A DNA stretch of 64,000 bases from Ecdyonurus torrentis (Eukaryota > Arthropoda > Insecta > Ephemeroptera > Heptageniidae), in contig OX439136.1 in assembly GCA_949318235.1 (NCBI GenBank), forward strand, positions 28,156,067 to 28,220,066. The letters are read 5' to 3'. Position numbers and translations under genes: made by a program. Shown in pieces: positions 1 to 12,857 of the stretch; positions within the stretch are counted from its first letter, which is position 1; each line of letters starts with the position of its first letter. The notes under the pieces were generated by a model. That model made no database searches and was not told where the DNA came from. It worked only from the letters and a program-made list of their open reading frames with translations.

Positions 1-295
1 ATCCAGGGTTGGTGATTTTATATAATTTTATAAAAAAACAATAATTTTACGTATTATTACTCATTATTATAATGTATTTATATTATAAAAATAATTAGTA
101 TCACTTCTATCACTATTTTCACACATTTTTAAACACTTTTTTTTTATTTTTTTAAAGTAATAAAAAACACTTACTTATTCACATTATAATAATTTAAAAT
201 CAAAAAAATAATAATATATTATGAAAAATGGATAAGAATATTTATGTATAATATATATATGTTCACTGAACGAGTATGCTTTCTACACTAAAATT
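1..295. other. AT-rich sequence, no feature seen
   Basis: Low-complexity AT-rich DNA with short T and TA runs. No open frame, repeat copy or structured RNA was recognised. Confidence 0.5.
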
Positions 296-428
296 TTATC
301 CCTCTTTCTCTTTCTCTCTCTCTCTGTTTCTCACTCACTAACACATAAAATGTATACTATTTCCCCTCTCTCTCTTTAACTCACTGCTTTTTTTTTTTAC
401 TTGATTTTGCACTTCTCCTCATGCGCTG

Positions 429-468
<40 letters not shown>

Positions 469-471
469 TGC
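296..471. repeat. CT-rich stretch and (GA)n tract
   Basis: Pyrimidine-rich CT runs are followed by a (GA)n tract at about 433-466. It lies just upstream of a short open frame that begins at an ATG with a good start context (543). Confidence 0.85.
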
Positions 472-542
472 TCCTGTGATAGCTACTACGCTGGATACTG
501 CAATCGTTTTCTCCCTCTCTCTTTAACTTTGGTGCAGACAAA

Positions 543-731
543 ATGGCCGCCATGTCTCTCTCTCTCTCTTCCGTTACCATGGTAACCAGCTATAGCGTGG
601 TAATAGAGTATTTTAACTACATTGTTGATTTTTTAACATCTTATTTCAATAGTAAATATCTTAACAAGTATTTGTTTTATCAGATTAAAATTTTCACAGT
701 ATATTTAAATAGGTTTTATTTTATCGTATAG
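543..731 (+). other. doubtful short open frame or first exon
   Basis: A 62-codon open frame begins at an ATG with A at -3 and G at +4, and a second in-frame ATG follows three codons later. The peptide starts MAAMSLSLSS and then becomes hydrophobic and AT-driven. A possible splice donor (ATG then GTAACC) falls at the X-box-like palindrome at 573-586, so at most the first 13 codons could be exonic. I recognise no domain. Either a real 5' exon or chance is possible, and chance is more likely. Confidence 0.15.
573..586. promoter_or_regulatory. perfect RFX X-box-like palindrome
   Basis: GTTACCATGGTAAC is a 14-bp perfect palindrome that fits the RFX-family X-box consensus (GTNRCC, 0-3 bases, RGYAAC). 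The same 14-mer recurs at 17975-17988. Function is inferred from the motif only. Confidence 0.4.
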
Positions 732-1021
732 TGTGTATTCATTCATGTTAAAGTTGTCGCCATGTTGGAGCACTCAATAACATTGGCCAGAATAGGAAAA
801 TAACTTATTTTGCCAGTTTAAAAATACTATATGCAATATTTTTGAGAGCATTGATGTTGTTAAAAGCTTGAATTTCAAGTATGTGAGAAAAATAATAATA
901 ACAAAAACGATTTCCCAAAGAAAATAGCCAAAGTCGAAGTTTTTCCTATTCTTATAATTTTATTTATACTCCAGTATGGCCTCCAAGCGCATTAAATATG
1001 ACATCTTCCGTACAACGTATT
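727..1021 (+). mobile_element. family C MITE, diverged copy
   Basis: It begins with the family C end (CATTCATGTTAAAG), has the shared interior GCCAGTTTAAAAATACTAT and ends with the sub-variant tail GTATGGCCTCCAAGCGCATT. The copies at 19364 and 62349 belong to the same sub-variant. No TGACGTCA remains; the site reads TGACATCT. Confidence 0.8.
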
Positions 1022-1230
1022 TGTTATATCGGATTAAAATTTTCAAAGTATACAGTATTTAAATAGGTTTTATTTTATCATATACCAAATTTTAATTACA
1101 TTAATGGTTTAGAAACGCGGAGGAATTTAGAACTCGTATTTTATTTATTGTCAACGACCTATATTGATAGCAAATATTAAAAAAAATAATAATAATAATA
1201 AAAAAAAAATAAAATTACAAAATAATTTTC

Positions 1231-1536
1231 TTATAGTCGTTGAACAAAAAGCATGTCTAATATCCTAACATACCTAAATATCAATGTTAATTTGGTCAGA
1301 GTCATTGATTTGTAATTTATTTTACATTCACAAAATCATATATATGCGGGTTAATGACGCCACAGCTCACTTGTTTTACATACAAGCTGATCAGTCAGCT
1401 GTGACGTCATAAAACCGCATCTGCAACTTCGTGAATGTAAAATAAATGCTAAATCAATGACTGTGGCCAAATTAACGTTGATATTTAGCTATGTTAGCAT
1501 ATTAGACAAGTTGTTCAAGATGTTCTAGGTCTTTAA
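1231..1536 (+). mobile_element. family B palindromic MITE
   Basis: The left part reads GCATGTCTAATATCCTAACA and the right arm is its inverted counterpart, ending GTTCTAGGTCTTTAA. One TGACGTCA is at 1402; the mirrored site is degenerate (TGACGCCA). The 5' terminal bases are eroded. Confidence 0.85.
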
Positions 1537-2129
1537 CTTTATATGCGTCATAGAACAATTAAAATTAATTGCATTATGTTTGAGTTCATAGTTGATTTTT
1601 TTTTTTTTTTTTTTTTTAAAGTTTTACTTAAATTCATTAATTTTTGCTAAATCGTAAATTATTTGTCTGTTATACACACGCGATAGGATTATGTTTAAAA
1701 TTAATCTAGCCCATATTCTAGCCTTCATGACTTTAATTCGATTTATTCTAAAATAAAAATAGGATACTTTTAATTGATAAAAAAAAAAACGTAACATTTT
1801 GTATGGATTAAATTTAAATTAATTTTTTTCAAAATTAAAATACTTTTTTTTTTATAACACACAGTTGAAAATGTTGTTAATAATCTGAAATATTTTGTAA
1901 CTAAAGTTTGGTATCGCGGCAAATAAGTTTGAGCTTTTCCTACGTACACAAACCTTTAATTGAACTCTAATTACATTTTTTTTTTATTACATTTTAAATT
2001 TGCAATCACGGTATAAGTGGGAAGGAAATTATATTAAGGGGGAAAAATGTTTTTGAGGAAATGTCTATACCATTTTCCTTGTTTCTTTTCTTTAAGCAAA
2101 AATACCTAATTATTAAGTTGTTTTTTACC

Positions 2130-2171
<42 letters not shown>

Positions 2172-2246
2172 GAAACTTTATTTATTTATTTATTTTTTTT
2201 TTGTAATTTATACACAGTGAAGTAATTGCTGATAAAAGATCACAAA
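1537..2246. other. AT-rich spacer with poly(T) runs
   Basis: No gene or family copy was recognised. The stretch holds T homopolymers at about 1596-1617 and 2138-2168. Confidence 0.5.
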
Positions 2247-2762
2247 AATAGTCGATCATTTTGACAAAATAGTCAACTATTTTTGGTGCAAATAGTCGAT
2301 TTTATACAAAAAAAAAAAAAAAAAAATTGGAAAAGATCGCTTTTTATAAAAGTTACATAAATTTACATAAATAGAATAATAAAAAAAAAAAGATTTTCTG
2401 AGTAACAAATAATTTAAATTAATGTTAAACAGAAATTTTAGTATCTAAATAGAAAATACTCAAATTGGCCAAGCGTGTCCTTATTTTGAATGCAGTTTCA
2501 ATTTGTGGCAGAAAAAAATTTCAAACTATTTAATCAATATTTTAATATATATTATATATTTAGTGTAATATATTTTTATAAAAATATTATAATTTCAAAT
2601 AATTTGATACTTTTTTTCCAGGAAATTTCCTTAAAAACGTAAAAAAAAGTGCAAAATAGTCGACAATAGTCGATTATGTAAAATAGTCGATTTTTTTTAT
2701 TGGTTTAAAATGCGCTATTGTTGAGATCGGTGGAGATATGAAATAAAACTAGTAATAGTCGA
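2247..2762. repeat. cluster of AATAGTCGA words
   Basis: The word AATAGTC(G/A)A(C/T) occurs seven times at about 2247, 2268, 2291, 2654, 2665, 2681 and 2753. The copies are irregularly spaced and sit on the same strand. This may be a decayed repeat or a transposon end rich in protein-binding words; I do not recognise it. Confidence 0.4.
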
Positions 2763-2796
2763 CATAATGCTCTATACAGTGCTCTATACTGAAGAT

Positions 2797-2950
2797 CTAT
2801 ACCAAAGATCAGAAGCAAACATGAGCATTTACATCACAAAACCCTTGATGGAACGTAATTTGTATTAAAACATAACTTTCCGAAAGTCGTACAAGCCCCT
2901 GAACATATAGGCAATTTGTTAAGCAGATATGTTGCACTATTAGCCTAACT
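2797..2950 (+). mobile_element. fragments of family A and another repeat
   Basis: Bases 2797-2860 match the 5' part of family A (GCATTTACATCACAAAACCC). Bases 2885-2950 match, in inverted orientation, a unit at about 57165-57245 that contains CCCTGAACATATAGGCAA. Confidence 0.6.
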
Positions 2951-2978
2951 TTCAGGATACTTCATACAGTCAACTTTG

Positions 2979-3110
<132 letters not shown>

Positions 3111-5649
3111 TGAGGGGTTTCACGTCCACGGGACAACTACGGCACTGCAAACAAAAAATGTTCTCAGAAAAATCTGAAAAAAATGTGACAAGTACACACT
3201 AATGAGACATAGCACATGCTGAATTTTTTTAAAATTATTTTGATTATTGCCTGAGATACGGCAATTTAAAAATGGCGGACCATTTTAAAAAGGAGCGCGA
3301 GGAGCCAACTTTGACGCCCCGTATTTTCTGTTGTATGAAACAAAATTTAATAATTTATTTTTTATTGTGTTTAGCATTAAGTCAAATAAATATAACTGTG
3401 CTTAAAATTTATTTAGAAATTGTTAAAGTATTTTTTAGGAATTTTTGAAAATATGTATTTTTTGCTAAAATTTGCACATTTGCATACCCCTTAAAAATTG
3501 GAAAAAAAATTTTTTTATTGCATTTTGCAATTTTAGCGGTTAGATAAACGTCTTATCTTCATCTTCTCACAAGAAAACAAAAATCAGTTTAAATTTGATT
3601 GTACAGTACTGGTCAATACAAATGCCTTTTTCCGAAAAGTGCCATTTTCGACCTTCAAAAAGTCCGTGTTACCGATAAATTTTTAAATGTAACAATATAT
3701 GTTTAGAAAGCTTATACTTTGATTATTTAAATAAAAAAATAAAAAACCTGTGTATTGCGCTGCAAATATTTTTAACGATTTTTTTTGTAACTCGCTCCAC
3801 GCGCTGGTTGCGCTCGGCGTACAGGCTCTTGCGCTGAGTAAATAAACACGCGCATCGTGTTATAACGTTGATATATTTATTTCTATCACTGACACGATAA
3901 TTATATTTAATTTTTCGTGATTCAATATTTATTTTAAAGCCATAGACCACATAAAACAACATGTGCTTTTTAATGAATAAACACGAAATCGGATCTTCAA
4001 AACTGATGACTATTTTTACCAGAATGTTAATGTAGCTCTGCAATAGAGCGTGAAAAAATTGCAATTTGGGTGAAAATTCATGTTTATGACGTCAGAAACA
4101 TTCAAAAATTAGTACAAAAATTTTGTGCGGGTTGCATAAATTGAATTTTCTTATCACTACGGTGCAAGTTGATTAAAATTAACATAAATATATGATAATG
4201 CATTTGTTTAAATGTTGATTATTTTATTATTAATGTTTGTAGTTTTGTCTCTGCATTAAAGCCTACTAAACCTATATTTTTGTGTTACTTGCTATAATTA
4301 ACTATAGAGTTAATGAAATAGACATTAAACACTGATTGTTATTACACAGATACACTCGATGTTAATTAAAAAATTATAATATGATTTTTTACTTCAAAAT
4401 TTCAACACAAAAATATTTTATTGTGATGCTGACCTATGATAAAAAAAGTCAGTGGATTGTTAACTATACGCGCTAACATCTGTTTTGCACATGTAAGAAC
4501 TATATTATAATAGTAAGGTTACAAAAATTCGGATTGATTGATATACATGACGAAAATATAAAATTTTATTATTTATATTAAAACTTATAAGTCCTGTAGC
4601 AGTGATAAGAAAATTCAATTTATGCAACCCGCACAAAATTTTTGTACTAATTTTTGAATGTTTCTGACGTCATAAACATGAATTTTCACCCAAATTGCAA
4701 TTTTTTCACGCTCTATTGCAGAGCTACATTAACATTCTGGTAAAAATAGTCATCAGTTTTGAAGATCCGATTTCGTGTTTATTCATTAAAAAGCACATGT
4801 TGTTTTATGTGGTCTATGGCTTTAAAATAAATATTGAATCACGAAAAATTAAATATAATTATCGTGTCAGTGATAGAAATAAATATATCAACGTTATAAC
4901 ACGATGCGCGTGTTTATTTACTCAGCGCAAGAGCCTGTACGCCGAGCGCAACCAGCGCGTGGAGCGAGTTACAAAAAAAAATCGTTAAAAATATTTGCAG
5001 CGCAATACACAGGTTTTTTATTTTTTTATTTAAATAATCAAAGTATAAGCTTTCTAAACATATATTGTTACATTTAAAAATTTATCGGTAACACGGACTT
5101 TTTGAAGGTCGAAAATGGCACTTTTCGGAAAAAGGCATTTGTATTGACCAGTACTGTACAATCAAATTTAAACTGATTTTTGTTTTCTTGTGAGAAGATG
5201 AAGATAAGACGTTTATCTAACCGCTAAAATTGCAAAATGCAATAAAAAATTTTTTTTTCCAATTTTTAAGGGGTATGCAAATGTGCAAATTTTAGCAAAA
5301 AATACATATTTTCAAAAATTCCTAAAAAATACTTTAACAATTTCTAAATAAATTTTAACCACAGTTATATTTATTTGACTTAATGCTAAACACAATAAAA
5401 AATAAATTATTAAATTTTGTTTCATACAACAGAAAATACGGGGCGTCAAAGTTGGCTCCTCGCGCTCCTTTTTAAAATGGTCCGCCATTTTTAAATTGCC
5501 GTATCTCAGGCAATAATCAAAATAATTTAAAAAAAATTCAGCATGTGCTATGTCTCATTAGTGTGTACTTGTCACATTTTTTTCAGATTTTTCTGAGAAC
5601 ATTTTTTGTTTGCAGTGCCGTAGTTGTCCCGTGGACGTGAAACCCCTCA
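3111..5649. mobile_element. 2.5-kb near-perfect palindromic element
   Basis: The left arm (3111-4158) and right arm (4601-5649) are inverted copies. Reading them against each other, I found only about three substitutions and one single-base indel, so identity is above 99%. A 442-bp unique spacer (4159-4600) separates them. The outer ends read TGAGGGGTTTCACGTCCACG and abut TA-repeat DNA on both sides, as for insertion into a (TA)n tract. The inner 220 bp of each arm is a partial family A MITE, with a TGACGTCA in each arm (4087 and 4665). The mirrored open frames in the arms (113 and 97 codons) differ only through the indel and translate family A sequence, so I do not treat them as genes. The spacer encodes no recognisable transposase, so this is either a non-autonomous fold-back element or a recent inverted duplication. 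Confidence 0.93.
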
Positions 5650-6159
5650 TATATAATATTTTATTTAATTAATATTTATATATATTTAAGTTGTTATTTC
5701 TCAAGTTGTTCATATTTGATAAATACTCTCCGCCTCCCGTATAGTAAACTTATATATAAATATATTATATGGCTTCAAGAAGACTTTGAGTGCCTTTAAA
5801 ATATCACATTTCACTTCCAAGAACTAACAAATCACTACCTTGCAACGTATTATGCTTACTAGGCTTCTCTCAAATGTCTGAATTACACAATAATACATTG
5901 CATTGTTATGTTCATAATGTTAGGGTACATTAATTATTTTTAAAATAATGATTTTTTAATTTTATACCACTAAATATTTAATTAAAAATTAATTAGAGAC
6001 GATGAAATTTGATATTATTAAATCGATTGCAATAAAATTGAAGTCGCGTTTGACATTATGTAACTAACGACCATATAAATTTGTATAAAAACAACTCGGT
6101 ACCTTTTTAATTAATTAATTGATAGGACTTACATTTTAATTTTTTTTTTACAGAAATAA
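5650..6159. other. AT-rich spacer, no feature seen
   Basis: No open frame, repeat family or hairpin was recognised between the large palindrome and the next family A copy. Confidence 0.5.
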
Positions 6160-6503
6160 TTAAAGGAATATACCAGAAGAAAAAATAAGCATTTATATCA
6201 CAAAATACTTGATGGTTCTTACATAAATAACTTAAGTTTGTCTCAAAACCCAACAGTAGCCCAGTAGCAGTGATCAGAAAATTTCAATTTATGCAACCCG
6301 CACAACATTTTTTACTAATTTTTGCATGTTTCTGACGTCATAAACATGAACTTCTACGCAAATTGTATACTTTACAGTTTTTTCACGCTCTCAAGTGGGG
6401 CTACATTAACATTCTGGTAAAAAATTGTTATCAGTTTTGAAGATCCCATGTCGTGTTTATTCATTTAAAAAGCACATATTGTTTTATGTGGTCTATGGCT
6501 TTT
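6160..6503 (+). mobile_element. family A MITE
   Basis: It starts TTAAAGGAATATACCAG and ends GGTCTATGGCTTTTA. The shared interior includes GCAACCCGCACAACATTTTT and TGACGTCA at 6333. Confidence 0.9.
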
Positions 6504-6683
6504 ATGATTGAAATGAAATAACTTCCTGGTATAAATTTTAAAATAAATGAGGAAAAAAAGTTATTTTAAAGAGGATCAAATTTGATGTAAAAACTTGGGA
6601 TGGTAAAGCTTTTAGTATACAATAAAATTTCACTTTAATAATCCACATTCACACTTTCCTCGTTTTAGCTCACTTTTTTAAAA

Positions 6684-6718
<35 letters not shown>

Positions 6719-6814
6719 CCTGGTGTTGAGAAAAATATTTTAACTTACTTTTTTTTTGTAATTTTTCCTATAACTTCATGTTGATCAGGGTTTTTGCTAC
6801 AAGTTAAAGAAGAG
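6504..6814. other. AT-rich spacer with poly(T)
   Basis: It contains a T homopolymer at about 6686-6718 and nothing else recognised. Confidence 0.5.
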
Positions 6815-7065
6815 TTCATGCCAGGATTTAACAAAAGTTTTAATTGCATTTTTCTTTTTAATTAAACTTTAAACAGAAAGTTCAGCGGTTACAACATGGC
6901 TTCTTCATTGTGACGTCAGATGTGTGAAATAACCGTTGAAAAAAAATATAAAAACAACGTGTTGGTGTCTAATTCATGGATAATAAGGTATGGTAATTAT
7001 CAATTTAGTATTCTAAATGATAAAAAAGTAAGTTGACAAGGGATTAAATGCTGGCCCGAAGAACA
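6815..7065 (+). mobile_element. family J inverted-repeat element, partial
   Basis: It shares GTGTCTAATTCATGGATAAT and TAAGGTATGGTAATTA with the fuller copy at 51278-51810, and carries TGACGTCA at 6911. The left arm is degraded. Confidence 0.75.
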
Positions 7066-7463
7066 TTTTAGGCTATTTCTTGAAGCACCCGACTTTGCTT
7101 CACATAAGTTATTGCCCTGCATTTAATAAATCTCATAAACGTATGAAATTTTGAAGTTTCTCTACTGAAATATCACTAATACACGGGTAGTTTTTTTTTA
7201 ACCTAATATAATTATTTCTCACCGCCTAACAGAACTTTTCATCCCACCCACGTATATAGAAACAAGATAATGTCACAATACCTTTCACACGTTGTGTGGT
7301 TAAAATCACCCAATGTGATAGCTTACCTGTAACACAAAAAACAAGAACATATATTAAGTTTTTAAAATAATTATTGTGATTGGGACTAATACAGTTAAGA
7401 TATATGGTACCTAATAGACAGCTTGCACTCATATATAAGAGCCGCCATTTTGTTGGTTATGAA
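7066..7463. other. unassigned spacer
   Basis: Moderately AT-rich with a short minus-strand open frame (7226-7432) that has no recognisable features. No repeat copy was identified. Confidence 0.4.
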
Positions 7464-7710
7464 TACATAGGCCGGCATACAGGAAAAACGTCATTTCTAT
7501 TTTTTTTAATAGCAAAAAAAGCTTCAAACCTCAATCAAAACCTTATTTTTAGCTCCTAATAAGCTCGAAGAATATGAGAAAAATTTGTTCAGTTGAAATA
7601 AACTATTTTTATGTGAAAATTTAGGAGAAATAATGTTTCCCCTATACTGGACAATGCATTAGGCACCACAAACATGGCGACAAAGCGCAAGGATGTGCAA
7701 GGGTTCTATA
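7464..7710 (+). mobile_element. C-like MITE, second sub-family
   Basis: It pairs with 60420-60666 along its length (shared GGCACCACAAACATGGCG and CCTCAATCAAA). The interior is a weak inverted repeat of CCAGCATAGGAAAA and CCTATGCTGGACAA. That arrangement resembles family C, with different outer ends. Confidence 0.8.
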
Positions 7711-8063
7711 GATCATTGTTAAAACCTACAAAGTGTTGTGGAAAATTTCGCAGCATAATACAAATTAAATGACAAAATTTTAACAGCTCTTTATGGAGAA
7801 CTTTTTTAGTTCAATAATAATTTACATTGTAAATTTATTCTAAATTATTTTTTATTTGTTCTACATTTTAATTTTAAATTTTATTTTATATATATGTAAT
7901 TTATTTTCAATTTAATTTGAATGTTATAAACATTATTTTATTTATTATTATCAAACAGAATTGCAGCTAAGCATATTTTTATTTTGTTGGGCCGGAAACC
8001 GGATTTTAAATCCATAAAATAGGCGACTTTGAAAATAAAATACAGAACATCTTTATAAGGTAA

Positions 8064-8067
8064 GGGA

Positions 8068-8163
<96 letters not shown>

Positions 8164-8176
8164 GGGAGGGAGGGAG
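8064..8176. repeat. (GA)n microsatellite
   Basis: About 110 bp of GA with a few GGGA interruptions at both edges. Confidence 0.98.
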
Positions 8177-8226
8177 AAAAGCTGATCACTAATAAAAGAA
8201 AATTTTAATTTTATGGTTAATTTTGA

Positions 8227-8367
<141 letters not shown>

Positions 8368-8575
8368 GTATATAATGGGCCCATGATGTGTTCCAAATTT
8401 CAATGCCTCATATCAGAAGTTGTGAAACACATTCCATCACACATATCATAATAAAGTAAAAAGTTAAAGTTAAAAAATATATAATATATTGCAACGTGAG
8501 CGAGCAACAGTCAAAGAATCAACTACAGAACAGTTGGCTCCAGACGAGATTGGGTTACACAACAAATGTCACTCT

Positions 8576-8608
<33 letters not shown>

Positions 8609-8775
8609 TGATGAAATTTTGCAAAAAATCATTGGTCAGAATAAGAATTTTTATTTAGCCAGGCGGTTCATATAGTAACCGTTATAGTTATAACAAGCTT
8701 CGGCCTTGTTAAACTTTAAATTAACATAACATATATTAATTAAAAGTTGATAAAAAGCTTAAAAAAATGAATATG

Positions 8776-9170
8776 ATTTTTTTTTTTTTTTTTTTTTTGC
8801 TTTGTTGCATTGTATTATTATGTGCTACACCAGTCCCAGTCAAGACATTGTCTTATCGACAGGTAAGGACTTTCCAATTAATAGAACAGCACACACGGAC
8901 CTGCCACGGCCTAAGTACACAGCCTGGCATTTGCCATAACAGACTAGAGAAACCGTGGAAACATCTAGGCAGGCTGGTTGGTGCAATCACATCAATCATG
9001 CACCTCCCGAATACTGTGCATCGTCATGGAATGCATGTAAACATGCATCGTGCAACGTGTTGTGCTCTCACACTTGAGATACGCACCCAGTAGTGACTTG
9101 AACCTATACTCGGTGAGGAGTACACAGTTACGAGTCAGCTGCCTTCACCACTCGGACATACCAGCTCGAA
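8776..9170 (-). mobile_element. tRNA-derived SINE, near full length
   Basis: Read on the minus strand, the head is tRNA-like. An A-box-like TGTCCGAGTGG (plus 9148-9158) is followed after about 45 bases by a B-box-like GGTTCAAGTC (plus 9095-9104). The A-box context with a long variable region most resembles tRNA-Ser or tRNA-Leu. The body follows and ends in a poly(A) tail, seen as T's at 8776-8797. The body contains GGCAAATGCC, shared with the SINE at 57988-58340. Plus-strand reading frames here are incidental. Confidence 0.8.
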
Positions 9171-9323
9171 CAGCTATAATTGATTACGAATCGAACTGGT
9201 AGTCATTTATGCAAAAAACAAGAAGCAATTTTAATTTGTGTATATGTGACTATATATAAAAAAATATTATTATATTTATTTTATAATAAAAAAAAGTTTC
9301 ATTTATTTCTAAGTTTTCTGTGC

Positions 9324-9325
<2 letters not shown>

Positions 9326-9374
<49 letters not shown>
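9326..9374. repeat. poly(T) tract of about 49 bp
   Basis: A pure T homopolymer. Confidence 0.97.
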
Positions 9375-10294
<920 letters not shown>

Positions 10295-10460
10295 GTAGTA
10301 AACAGGTAATGACGTCATGATCAGATGTTTTTAACGAAGGAAAATGTTCAAAGCTGGCTCAAGAATTGTGTGTAGCTTATAGTACGAAATTTCGTCAAAT
10401 ATGAGACGACGTTTTCAGTCAAATTTCGTCAAATTTGAGTTTTCCTGGTGATTAACTCAT

Positions 10461-10858
10461 TAACTTAGGTAGTTGACCTGCTGAAATATGACTAAAATAT
10501 GGTCGTCATATATAAAATTAACATGCAGTAAAGGTGAAATGTTACTTAAAAGTTTTATATGTTAAACATGTGAAAACAACAACAAATATTGAAGTTTTTA
10601 CATTTTAAACGATAACATAAAAATGTAGAAAGTTAAACTTTAACATCAACTTGTAAGTCAAATTAGAAACTGTTTTAAAATTAAAAATATTAAAAATTTT
10701 TAATTTTTTTTTTTTTTTTTTTTTTTGAATGAAAAATTGTTTTACAATTTCATTTGAAAATTATAGCATTTGTTTTGTTGGATAAAAATAACTTAAAAAA
10801 ATTATTGTAAAAAAAAAGTTGCTCTTTTGACTATTTCCGGTCCAAGTCGGTCACCCTC
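10461..10858 (+). mobile_element. family D MITE, diverged
   Basis: It starts TTAACTTAGGTAGTTGACC and ends TTTCCGGTCCAAGTCGGTCA. Interior words (AAACATGTGAAAACA) match the other D copies. Confidence 0.75.
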
Positions 10859-11566
10859 AACTTTAACATCATTGATTTGATTTATTGTTGTTTCTAAATA
10901 CAGACATATGTACAATACATTGGACGTACACACAGTGCAATCATAAGATAACAGATACAGGAAATAAGCATATAATATTAAGATTAAAGACAAAAACGCT
11001 ATTATTATTATTTTATTTTGCCCAGAAAATCTAATTTTTTCACAAGATTAAAATGTTGATAAAAGTTTAAAAAATGACTTTAGTATTTTTCATATGAGTC
11101 AGCTAAATATTTTAAAGCCGAATTTCATTATCATTTGTAAACTAAGACCTTTCTCATATTTTATATAACTATTACAATGATCGTTCCCCCTTATCAAATG
11201 CACCCTTACTTAGTAACAAAAAAAGATTCATTGACCCAGAAAAAATTTCCTTTCTCTTTCTCTCCCTTTCTTTCCTACTCCCTTAAAGTATCTAATTCAA
11301 GCGTTAAAACCTTAAAATTAGCTCGTTCTAAAAGATATAAATAAAATTAAAGATTGTTCATTTATAACAATATGAAGGAGAAATGGCAACAATCCAAACT
11401 TATATCCAATGATAATGTTTTGGCATGTTTCTTATCAACCAAGATTATAACAAAAACTTTTTTTTTTTAGATGGGCATCTTTTAAGTCATAACTTACAAA
11501 CTTTTTAATATTTAAGGGGTATTCACACGTTCACTTTTTTACATTTATTTGCGGTAAAAAATAAAG
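10859..11566. other. AT-rich spacer, no feature seen
   Basis: No gene, repeat-family copy or hairpin was recognised. Confidence 0.45.
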
Positions 11567-12062
11567 ATTTAAGGGTTGTATATAGTATGGTTGTCTTGTA
11601 TCTCAAAATTTTAAAAGAAAACTTCAAAAGTTTATAGTGCCATTTGAAAGTTAACAGTAACAGCTACCTATGATAAAATATTCAGAACCCATGACCATCA
11701 GATAAGAGAGGAAATATCAACAACAACTAACAGTATAGATAAATTTTATTAACTGACAACGTCAGGGCCTTAGAGAGAGTCCACGTCTGTGTTTTTAATG
11801 ACTATTTTAATGTATTTTTTAATTTTAATATTGAATATTCTTAAAGATATATAAAAAAAAATGTTCCTATAATGTGCAGCAAAATATAATTATATGACTT
11901 GCATATAACTGTGAAATGTACCTGACTTGTCTTGAGAAGGCTAATAAAATGATTTGATTTGATTGAGAATATAATTACTAAATTAACATGAGCTCTTATG
12001 GGACTAACACTTCAAAAAAAAATCCTAATTTAAAATCTAGCATGGTGACCTTTCAACTTTTT
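11567..12062 (+). mobile_element. family G MITE split by a LINE tail
   Basis: It starts TTAAGGGTTGTATATAG and continues with the G interior (AGTTAACAGTAACAGCTACC) to CATCAGATAAGAGAG. About 250 bp of foreign sequence (11717-11965) then intervenes and ends in a (GATTT)n-like tail preceded by AATAAAATG, as in truncated LINE 3' ends. G resumes with TGAGCTCTTATGGGACTAAC. Confidence 0.75.
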
Positions 12063-12357
12063 TTTCGCAAAGTTAAGAAGCGGATTTAACCGCAATAACT
12101 TTTGAACCCCGAACATTTTTATTTTATTTTCGCGGGTTTAAGTGACAATTTTCAAGTAAATCTGTCTTTTTATTGCATGGCTTTCTCTTCACAGTAAAAT
12201 GTATTTTTACTGTCATCTTTTACATAGAACATTTTATTTTTTATTGTATGCTATACATGTTGAACACACCATTCAACAGTTTAAAATAGTCTGGTATTCA
12301 CTCTAACAATCTGGAGAAACCGTGGAAACCTTTTAAATGAGAAAGTCAAAAATAAAT

Positions 12358-12475
12358 TACATGGTAAAATTATAATTATTATTACCACACGAATGTTATG
12401 CTATATTGAATAATAATTATGCTGAATAACATAATAAATATGGTTTTCAGCATAATTATTATTGTAATTTCATCA
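12358..12475. mobile_element. family E MITE fragment
   Basis: It contains inverted words AATAATTATGCTG and CAGCATAATTATT typical of family E. It sits inside the older SINE. Confidence 0.6.
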
Positions 12476-12593
12476 AAATAGCAACATAACGGAAATACAT
12501 GAAGTTTCAATTACTTAATTACTTTGACCACTAAGACTCAAAGCAATCATACTAATTATTGCACCAATCATTGCAATAAACTGCACGTATCCT

Positions 12594-12823
12594 GTACGGA
12601 AAAAAATATCTAAAGAGTTCATATTTAGACTTTTTTCATAATAAATTCTTTAGATACATACTAAACTTTTTAGAATCTAAATAGTAAACTATTTACCGCT
12701 AAAGAATTTACGTTTGTACTAACGAGTTACTCTTTAAACTTTTTGCAAGAGAGTTATTGTTTAGTACTAAAGAGTTATTGATATGTATATCTAAATAATT
12801 TATTATATTTATGTTTTCCGTAT
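12594..12823. mobile_element. family L inverted-repeat MITE
   Basis: The ends TACGGAAAAAAATATCTAAA and ATGTTTTCCGTA are inverted. The interior is rich in AAAGAGTTA-type words on both strands. A partial relative lies at 16687-16800. It sits inside the older SINE. Confidence 0.65.
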
Positions 12824-12857
12824 GCAACGTGTTGTTATCTCACATTTCACCTAGTAT

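Noticed and set aside
3723..4988. Mirror-image open frames of 113 and 97 codons with the same protein start (MQFFHALLQSYINILVKIVI)
   Set aside because: They come from the family A segment in both arms of the palindrome. The same peptide core appears in other A copies (17191, 56835) at variable frame lengths, with no domain and AT-driven composition.
9090..9168. Functional tRNA gene
   Set aside because: The A-box and B-box are present, but no complete cloverleaf or acceptor stem can be formed, and the segment continues into a SINE body with an A tail.
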